Below are positions 1 through 8,607 of a DNA stretch of 64,000 nucleotides, piece by piece. The stretch lies in contig NZ_JAUALB010000001.1 in the NCBI RefSeq assembly GCF_030345795.1, positions 1,173,001 through 1,237,000 on the forward strand. Reading direction: 5' to 3'. The stretch's first letter is position 1; every line of letters starts with the position of its first letter. Source of the stretch: Micromonospora sp. WMMA1363 (GTDB lineage: Bacteria > Actinomycetota > Actinomycetes > Mycobacteriales > Micromonosporaceae). The notes under the pieces were generated by a model that saw only the letters and a program-made list of their open reading frames with translations, was not told the origin of the DNA and made no database searches. The position numbers and the translations under genes are program-made.

Positions 1-1
1 C

Positions 2-871
2 GGCGTCAGCGATCCCTCGGCGCCGGCTTCGGCCGGTTCCATCGACTCGTCCAGCACTGCCGTGTCGACCGGGCTGACCGGCAGCTACTCGATCGCCGAC
101 ACCGTTACCGGGACGCAGATGGACGTCACGGTCACCGCGGACAGCAGGGTCATCCGCGCCAACGGCCTGCCAAACCACCAGACGGGCAGCTTCCCGAACG
201 TCAACAACCCCAACACCATCTCGGCGCAGACCTACGAGTTCCAGCTTCCGCTGCGCGGCACACGGGCGGATCGCGCCACCCAGCTCGTTTTGCCGCAGCC
301 CTTCGGCATCGCGACCAACGGAGTGTTGTTCGACCCCCTCGCCGCCGAGTGGTACCGGCGCGACCGGACCTCCGGCTGGACGATCGAGGCGATCGGTCCC
401 AAGGCCACCCTTGGTCTGGACGACAACAACGCCCACGTCCAGCCGACCGGGGCCTACCATTACCACGGCCTGCCTACCGCGGTGCTCGGCAACCAGGGCG
501 GAGCTGGCCACTCACCCCTCGTGGGCTGGGCCGGAGACGGATTCCCCATCTACGCGAGATTCGGATACACCGACCCGATGGACCCGACCTCCGGCGTCGC
601 GGAGTTGACCCCCTCGTACCGACTCCGCTCCGGCGTCCGAGCGGACGGCCCGGGCGGAGCGTACGACGGCACCTACACCGAGGACTTCGAGTACGTCGCG
701 GGACACGGCCCACTCGACCTGGCCAACGGACGATACGGAGTGACGCCCGAATACCCCGACGGCACCTACCACTACGTCCTCACCGAGTCCTTTCCGTTCA
801 TTCCCAGGTACTTCGTCGGCACCGTCGCGGACGGCTTCGGACCTGCGGGCCGACCGGGTGGACGGCGGTAG
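2..871 (+). CDS. YHYH domain protein, 5' end outside window
   Basis: The frame is open from base 2, with no start visible before the in-frame GTG at 62, so the N-terminus (probably a signal peptide or lipoprotein leader) lies to the left of the window. About 289 residues are visible. The family motif occurs as GAYHYHGLP, followed by a glycine-rich GWAGDGFPIYARFGY stretch, and near the C-terminus by DGTYHYVLTESFPFIPRYF. All are typical of secreted YHYH proteins, whose function is unknown although the clustered histidines suggest metal binding. The upstream residues are rich in Ser, Ala and Thr, like a cell-wall linker. It is followed by a decayed gene, so there is no operon context. The family call is firm; the role is not known. 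Confidence 0.8.
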   Translation, partial: GVSDPSAPASAGSIDSSSTAVSTGLTGSYSIADTVTGTQMDVTVTADSRVIRANGLPNHQTGSFPNVNNPNTISAQTYEFQLPLRGTRADRATQLVLPQPFGIATNGVLFDPLAAEWYRRDRTSGWTIEAIGPKATLGLDDNNAHVQPTGAYHYHGLPTAVLGNQGGAGHSPLVGWAGDGFPIYARFGYTDPMDPTSGVAELTPSYRLRSGVRADGPGGAYDGTYTEDFEYVAGHGPLDLANGRYGVTPEYPDGTYHYVLTESFPFIPRYFVGTVADGFGPAGRPGGRR

Positions 872-991
872 CCGCCGGTTTCCCGTAGCGCGGCCCCCGT
901 GGCACCGAGGCGGTCACGTCAATTTGGGGTCGACTGTGGCCGCTGCCGGTTCGGGTCGCCCCCATCCATCCACCGAACCTCTCCGAGGAGC

Positions 992-1141
992 ATGATGTCC
1001 CCCGACCCTTCCGCCCGAGGACGTGCTGCGCGCCCGGGAGAAACTCGTCCTCGACCACGTCGAGGACGAGGTCCGCCAGGAGTGGGACAACGTGCCGGCC
1101 GGATCGGTGGTGCCGCCGCCGGTCGACGGCACCTTCGACTG
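992..1141 (+). pseudogene. Remnant of a SnoaL/NTF2-like protein (N-terminus only)
   Basis: A good Shine-Dalgarno (GAGGAG, 985-990) precedes ATGATG at 992/995, but that frame is soon lost. A second frame beginning near 1017 reads EDVLRAREKLVLDHVEDE then VRQEWDN, which resembles the helical N-terminus of SnoaL-like/NTF2-fold proteins. It then diverges and stops at 1139-1141. So an intact start is joined by a frameshift to a truncated N-terminal helix, and the rest of the fold is absent. Family assignment is from pattern memory only. Confidence 0.5.
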
Positions 1142-1184
1142 AAGCGTGGTTTGTCGGCGGCGGGCGGGTCGTCAGTGTCCGCCG

Positions 1185-1223
1185 CGCGCGCCCCACGAAT
1201 CTAGGTGATTCGTGGGGCGTGCG
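1185..1223. terminator. Bidirectional hairpin terminator
   Basis: A 17-bp stem with one G-T position (arms 1185-1201 and 1207-1223) closes a 5-nt loop. It lies between the plus-strand remnant and the 3' end of the minus-strand secreted protein. There is no U-tract, which is usual for actinobacterial terminators. Confidence 0.7.
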
Positions 1224-1262
1224 TCGGCCAGACCGAGACTGTGTCTGTCGGGATCGTCTGGG

Positions 1263-1820
1263 TCACCTGGCGGGTGGACCGTCCACGATGGGTCGGGGCC
1301 AGGTAACGGTCACCGTGATGACAACCTCTTCACTCGCACCCGCCTCGACGACACCGGACGCGCCCACGAAGCTCTCCGTGCCACCGGTGATCGCGAACAG
1401 TCGGACTCCCTCCTCGGGATCCAGGCCCATGGCGGTGATCTGGCCGTGCGGGGTGTCGAAGATGCCGGACACCTGCCTCGTGACGTGCTCTCCCTCGACG
1501 GTCACGACGGTTGCCAGCTCGCTCCAGGTCCCGAAGGGCTTGCCCGTCCTCGCCGTGGTTGCCGTTCCGTAGTTGATCCGTACGTCGCCGACCTGTGGGC
1601 GGCGCGACTCGGAGCTGTCCAACGTCGAGGTGGCCTCGAGGACGAGCTCGATCACCAACGTTTTGCCGCGCGAGCGGTCCCAGTCGCGCGAGTGCCCCAT
1701 GTCGCGCGGGCGCGTCCTCTCCGAATCCGCCGATGCGGCTGTCGGCGCGATCGTCGCAATCACGGCGAGTGCTGCCAGGCCAACCCCTGCGACCCGACCA
1801 GGACGGCTAGACATGACCAT
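1263..1820 (-). CDS. Secreted allene-oxide-cyclase-barrel-like protein
   Basis: A 185-residue protein. I chose ATG at 1820 because GAGGAG sits 4 nt upstream; a second ATG follows at 1814. The N-terminus (SSRPGRVAGVGLAALAVIAT... ending TAASADSE) is a classical signal peptide cleaved after ASA. The mature part is a beta-rich domain with the repeated hallmark FAITGGTESFVGASG, seen in bacterial proteins of the allene oxide cyclase barrel-like/dirigent type, where a ring of strands forms a small lipocalin-like cup. The ligand or reaction is unknown. It stands alone, with a strong hairpin beyond its 3' end and a gene graveyard upstream. A generic secreted beta-barrel is the alternative. Confidence 0.65.
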   Translation of the reverse strand: MVMSSRPGRVAGVGLAALAVIATIAPTAASADSERTRPRDMGHSRDWDRSRGKTLVIELVLEATSTLDSSESRRPQVGDVRINYGTATTARTGKPFGTWSELATVVTVEGEHVTRQVSGIFDTPHGQITAMGLDPEEGVRLFAITGGTESFVGASGVVEAGASEEVVITVTVTWPRPIVDGPPAR

Positions 1821-1899
1821 AGTCTCCTCACGATTAATGGACGGAAAGTCCCTCACAACAACTTTATGGAGAACTTTTCACGTCTGTGGTGTGTTGCCG

Positions 1900-2090
1900 C
1901 TAGAAGTGCCCGATCGTGAGGCGAAGCCGTCGTGAGGGTTCGTCCGTGGCCGGTTTCTCGATGCCGATGACCGGTGATCTCACTGTGGGGGCCAGCGGGC
2001 CGGTGTCGGCGCGTCGGCCACGAACCGATGGGTGAGCCCGATGACGAGAACGACCACCGGAACATTGACAAAGAAGACCGCCAGCTCACC
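1900..2090 (-). pseudogene. Fragment of an MFS (DHA2-type) transporter
   Basis: On the minus strand the frame ending at TAG 1902-1900 reads VFFVNVPVVVLVIGLTHRFV followed by ADAPTPARWPP. This is the signature of the cytoplasmic-loop/TM6 segment of drug:H+ antiporters, normally WRWVFFVNVPIG. Neither the preceding nor the following transmembrane segments are present and no start codon precedes it. It abuts the ptsI remnant head to head at about 2095-2130, consistent with past rearrangement next to the insertion sequence. Confidence 0.6.
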
Positions 2091-2127
2091 TCATCGGTGA
2101 GAACCCACCGACGGCGGGCCGAGTGCC

Positions 2128-2489
2128 AGAACCTCGGCGCGGGTGCCGACAAACCGCTGCCGTTCCTCGTGAACGGCGAGGAGCCGAACCCGGCGCTGGG
2201 CGTACGCGGCCTGCGGTTGTCCCGGCGGCGGCCGGACGCGCTCCGTACCCAGCTCAAAGGCGACTCCACAGGCGGCCCGGGGACACGGCGGCCGAGGTGT
2301 GGGTGATGGCGCCGATGGTGGCGACGGTCGCCGAGGCCGCCTGGCCTCGGGGTGACCAGCCTGTCCATGGCTCCGCGAGCCGTGCCCGAGGTACGGGAGG
2401 CGCTCGCCGCGCACACCCTCGCCGACTGCCGACGGCTTGCCGCCGAGGCGTTGTCCGTGGCGGACACGGCGCTGCTCACCGCCACCTGA
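2128..2489 (+). pseudogene. ptsI: Degenerate 3' part of PTS enzyme I
   Basis: Three frames together give recognisable pieces of phosphoenolpyruvate-protein phosphotransferase in the right order. GAGADKPLPFL and EEPNPALGVRGLRLSRRRPD occur from about 2136, AAEVWVMAPMVATVAEA occurs around 2287-2340, and GVTSLSMAPRAVPEVREAL then HTLADCRRLAAEAL occur up to TGA 2487-2489. The first two blocks flank the PEP-binding barrel and the last is the natural C-terminus. At least two frameshifts and an internal deletion of well over 100 codons separate them, so the gene is dead. Confidence 0.8.
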
Positions 2490-2505
2490 CAGAGATGATG
2501 TTCAT

Positions 2506-2591
2506 GAGCACCTCCCGCCCGGGGTCTGACCCACCACCTGACTGACTTCGGGTCCTTAACGGGATTTGTCGGCCTCGGTCGGGAGGTGCTC
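2506..2591. repeat. 12-bp perfect inverted repeat in the IS110 left region
   Basis: GAGCACCTCCCG at 2506-2517 is the exact reverse complement of 2580-2591, with 62 bp between. The arms could close a long stem in a transcript from the non-coding end. Confidence 0.75.
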
Positions 2592-2700
2592 GTGCACTCA
2601 CTGGACGTGGCGTTGTGACCTAATAGGAGCCTGGCCAGAGGCCCCATCTCTGTCTTGTCCGCGTTGCCCGGCTGGTGCGTGCCGCCCTGCCCCCAGTCAC
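2520..2700 (+). ncRNA. Possible bridge RNA region of the IS110 element
   Basis: About 200 non-coding bases lie directly upstream of the transposase start at 2717. In characterised IS110-group elements this segment produces a structured bridge RNA that pairs with donor and target DNA. Short internal complements are present, including CTGGCCAGAGGCCC around 2631. No boundary or guide loop can be assigned by eye, so the coordinates are only a zone. Confidence 0.4.
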
Positions 2701-2716
2701 GAACGACAGGACGACG

Positions 2717-3787
2717 ATGCCTCCCATTACACCCGATGAAGCCGCGATCGAGGTCGTCGGTGGAGTCGACACCCATCAGGACACGCACACCGCGGCGGTG
2801 ATCGACCTGGTCGGACGGGTGCTGGGCACCCAGCAGTTCCCCGCCACGCGGGCCGGCTACGCCGCCCTGCTGGCCTGGATGCACGGACACGGCCGGCTGA
2901 GCCGGGTCGGGGTCGAGGGCACCGGCGCCTACGGAGCGGGGCTCGCCCGCGTGCTGCGCGACGACCACGTCGACGTGATCGAGGTCGACCGCCCGGACCG
3001 CAAGACCCGCCGGTTCCAGGGCAAATCCGACCCGATCGACGCCATCCAAGCCGCCAGGGCGGCCCTGGCCGGAGAACGCACCGGCACCCCCAAGCAGCGT
3101 GACGGCCGCGTCGAGGCCCTGCGTAACCTGCGGGTGGCCCGGCGCAGTGCGGTCGAGCAGCGCGCTGACACCCAACGCCAGATCAAGTCCCTGATCGTCA
3201 CCGCCCCCGACGAGCTGCGTGCCCGGCTGCGCGGCCTGACCGTCAAACAGCTGATCGCCACCTGCGCGAACCTGCGCCCCGACCGGGCCGACGCCGCGAC
3301 CCCGGCCACCGCCGTCAAGATCGCCCTACGCTCCCTCGCTCGCCGCCACCAGCAGCTCGCCACCGAGATCGCCGACCTGGACGAACTACTGCAGCCCCTC
3401 GTCGCCGCCATCAACCCCGGCCTACTGGCCGCCAACGGCCTCGGCGCCGACACCGCCGGCCAACTGCTGGTCAGCGCCGGCGAGAACCACGACCGGCTCA
3501 CCTCCGAGGCCGGGTTCGCCATGCTCTGCGGCGTCGCCCCGATCCCCGCCTCGTCCGGCAAGACCACCCGGCACCGCCTCAACCGCGGCGGCGACCGGCA
3601 GGCCAATGCCGCCATCTACCGCGTCGTGCTCTGCCGCCTGCGCTGGGACCCCCGCACCCGCGCCTACACCGAACGACGCACCAAAGAAGGCCTGTCCAAG
3701 AAAGAGATCATCCGGTGCTTGAAGCGCTACATCGCCCGCGAGCTCTACCAGATCATCACAGCCAACGATCTTGAACTCGCCGCTTGA
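2717..3787 (+). CDS. IS110-family DEDD transposase/recombinase
   Basis: A 356-residue protein. ATG 2717 is preferred over the in-frame GTG at 2675 because it has AGGACG upstream. The N-terminal RuvC-like DEDD domain shows GVDTHQDTH (first Asp), GVEGTGAYG (Glu) and KSDPIDA (later Asps). The middle is helical. The C-terminal Transposase_20 region has PIPASSGKTTRHRLNRGGDR, holding the conserved serine of this family. These enzymes carry out RNA-guided recombination without long terminal repeats. The length is usual (about 350-400) and the frame is intact, so the element may be active. The C-terminus ends only 13 bp before the repeated ATAGGAGC. Confidence 0.93.
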   Translation: MPPITPDEAAIEVVGGVDTHQDTHTAAVIDLVGRVLGTQQFPATRAGYAALLAWMHGHGRLSRVGVEGTGAYGAGLARVLRDDHVDVIEVDRPDRKTRRFQGKSDPIDAIQAARAALAGERTGTPKQRDGRVEALRNLRVARRSAVEQRADTQRQIKSLIVTAPDELRARLRGLTVKQLIATCANLRPDRADAATPATAVKIALRSLARRHQQLATEIADLDELLQPLVAAINPGLLAANGLGADTAGQLLVSAGENHDRLTSEAGFAMLCGVAPIPASSGKTTRHRLNRGGDRQANAAIYRVVLCRLRWDPRTRAYTERRTKEGLSKKEIIRCLKRYIARELYQIITANDLELAA

Positions 3788-3805
3788 CATCCATAGGAGC
3801 ATCCG

Positions 3806-5058
3806 TCACCGGCGGCGGGCCGTCCGACCGGTCCCGGACGTTCCGCCGTCGGGCGCCCGCCGTGCCCGGACCCGCCGTCCGACCGTCGCCCCCAGCACGA
3901 CGGTCAACAGGAGAGCGGCGCCCAGACCGAGGGTGGCCGGCAGCGGCAACGAGGACGAGCCGCCGGCCCCACCGTGCTCGCCTCCGGCGGCGATCACGAC
4001 GCGGTTGTCCTTCTGCTTCCTCTCCTCGGGCGCGACCAGCCGGCCGACGGACGTGTCGGGGGAGAGGGCGAAGCCCCAGTCGAGCAGCGCAGTCGCCTCA
4101 CCCAGGCTGCCCAGCGGCGCGGTCTCCGCGCCGAGCAGGGTCACGGCGAGCCGCCGGCCGTCGCGTTCGGCCACCCCCACGTACGTCTGCCGGGCCAGGT
4201 CGGTGAAGCCTGTCTTTCCCCCGAGCATCCCCGGTAGCTGCCCAGCAGGGCGTTGTCGCTGGTGATGGTGAGCGCCGGTCGTTCCGGCTGGGCTGGCACG
4301 TGTGTCACCCGGGTCGCCATGTACCGCCGGAAGTCCTCCCGGGCGAAGGCGACCCGGGCGATCAACGCGAGGTCGTACGCGCTGGTGTACTGACCGGGGC
4401 CGTCCAGGCCGGAGGGGGTCGCGGCGTGGGTCTGGTACGCGCGCAGCCGGTGTGCCTCGTCGTTCATCATCTGCACCCCGCCCGCCCGCCCGGCGGTCCC
4501 ACCGCCGACCCGGGCCAGCACGTTGGCCGCGTCGTTGCCGGACTCGAGGAGCAGCCCCAACCACAACTCCTCGACCGAGTACCGGCCGCCCGCCACCACC
4601 CCCATCAGCGAGCTCTCCGGATCGAGGTCGTGTAGATCCGCGCGCCGCACCTCGACGATCTCGGTCGGATCGAGCCGCGGCATCAGGGCCGTGGCCAGCA
4701 GCAACTTCTGAACGCTTGCCGGCGTGCGGTGCTCGTGTGGTCCGCAGCCGCCCAACACCAGACCATTGGTGAGGTCGGCCACGACCCACGAGGTGGCGGT
4801 GACGGCCGGTGGCTTCGGCGCGCCCGCGGGTGCCGCCAGCCCGGCTGTCGCCAGCGCGTCCCCGCCGACCGCACCGTGCGTGGGGTCGACCGGTGGCGGC
4901 GACGGAGTGTTGCTCGGGCGTGCCGGCGGCTGCACAGCCGGGCACGGTCGGTGCGGTGCGGCCGCCGCCCGGCGGGGCGTCACCAGCGCTCCGGCGGGCG
5001 AGACGAGGAGGGCACTGAGCGTCACGGCGACAGCACGGCAAAGGTTCACGTCACGCAC
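3806..5058 (-). pseudogene. D-alanyl-D-alanine carboxypeptidase (S11) with one frameshift
   Basis: GTG 5058 starts a signal-peptide-like N-terminus (NLCRAVAVTLSALLVSPAGA) and a Pro-rich linker. The penicillin-binding-protein core follows, with ASVQK (SxxK nucleophile) and SGNDA (SxN). The third motif GGKTGFT and the C-terminal half lie in another frame; joining them needs one extra G in the run at 4229-4232 (C on the plus strand). After KTG the second frame continues to a C-terminal membrane anchor (LPATLGLGAALLLTVVLGA) and a basic tail, so apart from one base the protein is complete. The family trims the terminal D-Ala from peptidoglycan pentapeptides outside the membrane. A recent mutation or a base-calling slip are both possible. 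IS110 ends only a few bases beyond its stop. Confidence 0.85.
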
Positions 5059-5384
5059 AGTAGTTGCCTGCCCGGGCCTTCGCTCCGGTTGGGCAAAGCA
5101 CGTGGTATCGACGCTTCGGCGAGCCCTGAACGGTTCCCGCCGGTGGGGGGCGGTGTGTTCACCATTGCCGGTGTCGTCCGCAACCCCTGCCGATCGTCCG
5201 TTCGTCGGGGCACTAGGTCCGAGCCTGGTCCGACGTGGGGAACGGTGGGCAGGTGTCCGGGCGGCGGGGCGGTAGGCGTTCTCGGCGACACCGTGCCACC
5301 CGCGCCGCAACGGTGTACTGCGGGGCGCGGCCGGTTGCGGTGAATCGCCGCGGATCGTGATGGCCACCGGGCATCCTACGGACG
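5059..5384. other. Divergent intergenic region
   Basis: 326 bp between the divergent starts of the carboxypeptidase and the membrane hydrolase. I see no convincing small gene, tRNA or strong hairpin; it presumably holds both promoters. Confidence 0.5.
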
Positions 5385-7019
5385 ATGCACATCACACTGG
5401 CCGACCGCCGTCCGGGCACTGCGCTGCTGCTGCTGGCCGCGGTGCCGTCGATGCTGGAGATGGCGGTGTTGGCCGGGCTCGGGTTCTTCGCCCCGCAGCC
5501 GTTGGCTCCGCAGGTCACCGCGGTGTGGCCGTACGACTCGTACCACGACCTGCGCTGGTTGTTGGTCTACCACGATTCGTGGGTGACGTTCGCGCTCGGC
5601 CTGGTGATCGTCATTGCCGTGCGGGGCCTGCTGAGCGCCGGCCTGACCGCGCTGGCATGGCCGCCGGAACTGCCCCGCCCGTCGTGGCGCTGGCTGGTGT
5701 CGCGCAACCTGGAGGTCGCCGCCCTCGCCATCGTGATCATTTCGCCGTGGGCGGCGATCTCCGTCGCGTTCTCCGCCGTGGCGCTCTCCTGGTATCTGTT
5801 CGCCTCGGTGGTTCCGATCCTGCTCATCGCCCCGTTCCTCCAACGCGCCGGGGTCGTCCGGCGCTGGTGGCGGGGCCTGCCCTCGGTCGCCCTGCTGGGC
5901 TGGTCGCTGCTGAACTTCCTGGTGCTCACCCTGGCCGGTGCCGTGATCGTGAGCGTGCCGGCCTGGGCGCGGATCTTCGTGGCGGGCCTGGCCGGTGTGG
6001 TGAACGCGCTGCTGTGGCGACGCACGGTGTGGGCCGCCGCCCGCCGGCCGGTCCGGTGGGCGCGGGTGCCGGTGGCGCCGATCGCGATCGTGATCACGAT
6101 GGTCGCCGCGGTCGGGATGCCGCCGCTGGCCAAAGTAGCCGCCGGTACGGGGACCTGGCGGCCGCCGCTGGTCACTCGGCCGCTCCCGGAGCGGGTGCCG
6201 TACGCGGTGATCGTCCTGGCCGGCTTCGAGTCGAGGTGGGACGGACAACCGCCGGTGGACCCCCGGGTGGCGCGCTTCTCGTACGCGGGTACGGACGACT
6301 CGGGCCGCCCGTTGCCATACCGGGCCGAGGACACCCACCGGTCGCTGGACTCCAGCGCGGCGCTGCTCGCCACGCAGATCGACGCCCTGCACCAGCGGAC
6401 CGGCCGGCCGGTGGCCCTCGCCGGAGAGAGCGAGGGGGCGCTGGTGATCCGCACCTTCCTGGACAAGCTGCCCCGCGGGCCGGTGGAGGTGGCGATGCTG
6501 TTCAGCCCGCTGATCTGGCCCGGTCGTGCCTTCTATCCCCGCCCGGGGCGCGACGGGTGGGGCGTGGTGACCGGCTGGGAGCTGCGCGCCATCGCCGGGG
6601 TGTTGAACATGTTCCGGAACGTCGACGCGGGGCCGGACGAGCCGTTCGTCCGGTCGGTGATCGTGGAGGCGCCCTTCTACCGCAACCGCATCCTGTGTCC
6701 CGTGCCCGGCGTCCGCGTGATCGCGTTCCTGCCGCTGGTCGGAGCGGCCGAGGCGCCGCCCGGCGAGTACTCCAGGGTGCCCGTCTACGAGGTTGCCGCC
6801 CTGCACGGAGACGTGCTGAGCCGGGAGGACGTGTACCAACAGGTCATCAGGTTTCTCAGCGGCGAGCGGGTCGACCAGCCCCTCAGGGTGTACGAGGTGG
6901 TGCAGCGGCTCGGTGCGGCCTGGCAGCCACCGCCCCTCGTCCTCGAGGTCAACCCGCTCTGGTCGGTGGGCCGTGAGGGTGATCCGGCGGTGACCGGTCG
7001 GATCTGCGAGGCCTCGTGA
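5385..7019 (+). CDS. Polytopic membrane protein with C-terminal alpha/beta-hydrolase-like domain
   Basis: 544 residues. The first half has about six hydrophobic segments (roughly residues 13-40, 65-88, 108-128, 130-152, 170-195, 196-212) and another at 228-246. From about residue 272 it becomes soluble and reads as an alpha/beta-hydrolase: a buried strand VPYAVIVLAGFES, then PVALAGESEGALV, whose Ser349 in G-E-S-E-G fits a nucleophile elbow. I could not assign the catalytic Asp and His with confidence. The topology suggests a membrane-tethered esterase, lipase or acyltransferase. It is convergent with glpK, 26 bp away, and stands alone on its strand. The architecture is not one I can name; the hydrolase reading rests on the elbow and strand order. 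Confidence 0.6.
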   Translation: MHITLADRRPGTALLLLAAVPSMLEMAVLAGLGFFAPQPLAPQVTAVWPYDSYHDLRWLLVYHDSWVTFALGLVIVIAVRGLLSAGLTALAWPPELPRPSWRWLVSRNLEVAALAIVIISPWAAISVAFSAVALSWYLFASVVPILLIAPFLQRAGVVRRWWRGLPSVALLGWSLLNFLVLTLAGAVIVSVPAWARIFVAGLAGVVNALLWRRTVWAAARRPVRWARVPVAPIAIVITMVAAVGMPPLAKVAAGTGTWRPPLVTRPLPERVPYAVIVLAGFESRWDGQPPVDPRVARFSYAGTDDSGRPLPYRAEDTHRSLDSSAALLATQIDALHQRTGRPVALAGESEGALVIRTFLDKLPRGPVEVAMLFSPLIWPGRAFYPRPGRDGWGVVTGWELRAIAGVLNMFRNVDAGPDEPFVRSVIVEAPFYRNRILCPVPGVRVIAFLPLVGAAEAPPGEYSRVPVYEVAALHGDVLSREDVYQQVIRFLSGERVDQPLRVYEVVQRLGAAWQPPPLVLEVNPLWSVGREGDPAVTGRICEAS

Positions 7020-7045
7020 CGGGCGCGGGCCGGCGCCGCCGCGGA

Positions 7046-8569
7046 TCAGCCGTCGCCGGCGCGTGCCTCGGGTTTGATCCAGCCGAAGGTCCGCTCCACC
7101 GCACGTCGCCAGTTCTCCCGCTCCTGCGCGCGAACCGCGTCGTCCATCTTTGGTACCCAGCGGGCGGCCGGGTGCCAGTTGCGGCGCAGGCCCTCCAGGT
7201 CGGGCCAGTACCCGACGGCGAGCCCAGCCGCGTACGCGGCCCCGAGGGAGACCGTCTCGGCCACCATCGGGCGTACCACCGGCACCGCGAGCACGTCCGC
7301 GACGAACTGCATGAGCAGGTTGTTCGCGGTCATTCCGCCGTCGACCCGCAGGGCGGTCAGGTCCAGCCCGGAGTCGGCGTTCATCGCGTCGACCACCTCC
7401 CGGGTCTGCCACCCGGTCGCCTCCAGCACCGCCCGGGCCAGGTGCCCCTTGGTGATGTACGAGGTGAGTCCGACGATCACGCCGCGTGCCTCGCTGCGCC
7501 AGTGCGGGGCGAACAGCCCGGAGAAGGCGGGCACGATGTAGCAGCCGCCGTTGTCGTCGACCGTCCGGGCGAGGGTCTCGATCTCCGGTGCGGTGCTGAT
7601 CAGCTCCAGCCGGTCCCGGAACCACTGCACCAGGGACCCGGTGATCGCGATGGATCCCTCCAGGGCGTACACGGCGGGCTCGGTGCCGATCCGGTAGCCG
7701 ACGGTGGTGAGCAGGCCGTGCCGCGAGTGCACCGGTTCGGTGCCGGTGTTCAACAGCAGGAAACTGCCGGTGCCGTAGGTGCACTTCGCATCGCCGGGGG
7801 CGAAGCAGGTCTGGCCGAACAGGGCGGCCTGCTGGTCGCCGAGGGCCGCCGCGATCCGCACCCCGGGCAGGACGGTGGTGGCGGTGCCGTACACCTCGGA
7901 CGAGGATCGGATTTCCGGCAGCATGGCGGCCGGCACGTCGAAGAAGGCCAGCAGTTCGGGGTGCCAGTCGAGGGTGCGCAGGTCCATCAGCATGGTGCGG
8001 CAGGCGTTGGTGACGTCGGTCAGGTGCAGGCCGCCGTTCGGGCCACCGGTGAGGTTCCAGATCAGCCAGCTCTCCATCGTCCCGAAGAGCACCTCGCCGC
8101 GTTCGGCGCGCTCGGCGAGGCCGGGGGTGTGGTCGAGCAGCCAGCGAAGCTTCGGGCCGGAGAAGTACGTGGTCAGCGGCAACCCGCAAAGCTGCTGGAC
8201 GCTCTCGGCGCCCGGGGCGCGGGCCAGCGTCTCCACCACCAGATCGGCGCGGGTGTCCTGCCAGATGATCGCGGGAGCGACCGGTGCGCCGGTGCGCCGG
8301 TCCCAGACGACCGTGCTTTCGCGCTGGTTGGCGATGCCGATCGCGGCGATCCGGTCGGCGGTGACCCCGGCCTGGGCGAGTGCGCGCGGGACGACTTTGC
8401 CGACGTTGCGCCAGATCTCCATCGCGTCGTGCTCGACCCAGCCGGGCCGGGGGAAGTGCTGCTGGTGCTCCCGCTGGGCCACCGAGACGAGGTTGCCGCG
8501 GCGGTCGAACACGATGCACCGGGTGGAGGTGGTTCCCTGGTCGATGGCGACGACGTAGCTCTCGGTCAT
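7046..8569 (-). CDS. glpK: Glycerol kinase (copy 1)
   Basis: 507 residues, the usual length, from ATG 8569 with a purine-rich site (AAGGACGGAG) upstream. It phosphorylates glycerol to sn-glycerol-3-phosphate with ATP in the cytoplasm. FGGY-kinase landmarks are present: [15 protein letters not shown] at the N-terminus, [45 protein letters not shown], and the C-terminal FGGY-type block [15 protein letters not shown]. It lies 38 bp behind the iclR-type gene on the same strand, so the two are probably cotranscribed. A second, clearly different glycerol kinase sits in the opposite-facing operon, so this is a diverged paralogue and not a recent copy. Confidence 0.95.
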   Translation of the reverse strand: MTESYVVAIDQGTTSTRCIVFDRRGNLVSVAQREHQQHFPRPGWVEHDAMEIWRNVGKVVPRALAQAGVTADRIAAIGIANQRESTVVWDRRTGAPVAPAIIWQDTRADLVVETLARAPGAESVQQLCGLPLTTYFSGPKLRWLLDHTPGLAERAERGEVLFGTMESWLIWNLTGGPNGGLHLTDVTNACRTMLMDLRTLDWHPELLAFFDVPAAMLPEIRSSSEVYGTATTVLPGVRIAAALGDQQAALFGQTCFAPGDAKCTYGTGSFLLLNTGTEPVHSRHGLLTTVGYRIGTEPAVYALEGSIAITGSLVQWFRDRLELISTAPEIETLARTVDDNGGCYIVPAFSGLFAPHWRSEARGVIVGLTSYITKGHLARAVLEATGWQTREVVDAMNADSGLDLTALRVDGGMTANNLLMQFVADVLAVPVVRPMVAETVSLGAAYAAGLAVGYWPDLEGLRRNWHPAARWVPKMDDAVRAQERENWRRAVERTFGWIKPEARAGDG

Positions 8570-8607
8570 TGCTCCGTCCTTCGTGAAGCCGGGTGGTGGG
8601 TGGCGGA

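Larger units (their letters stand above)
2500..3800 (+). mobile_element. IS110-family insertion sequence (ends approximate)
   Basis: The element is defined by its DEDD transposase gene, a long 5' non-coding segment and a very short 3' segment, the layout of the IS110 subgroup. No terminal inverted repeats are expected or seen. The sequence ATAGGAGC occurs at 2623-2630 and again at 3793-3800, just beyond the transposase stop. The right end is probably at or near 3800. The left end is either near 2500 (after the ptsI remnant) or near 2623. Decayed genes lie on the left and a frameshifted carboxypeptidase gene on the right. Confidence 0.7.

Noticed and set aside
5376..8519. A 1047-codon minus-strand open frame across the membrane hydrolase and glpK
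   Set aside because: Its residue composition is Arg/Pro/His-rich shadow sequence; both strands have better explained genes.
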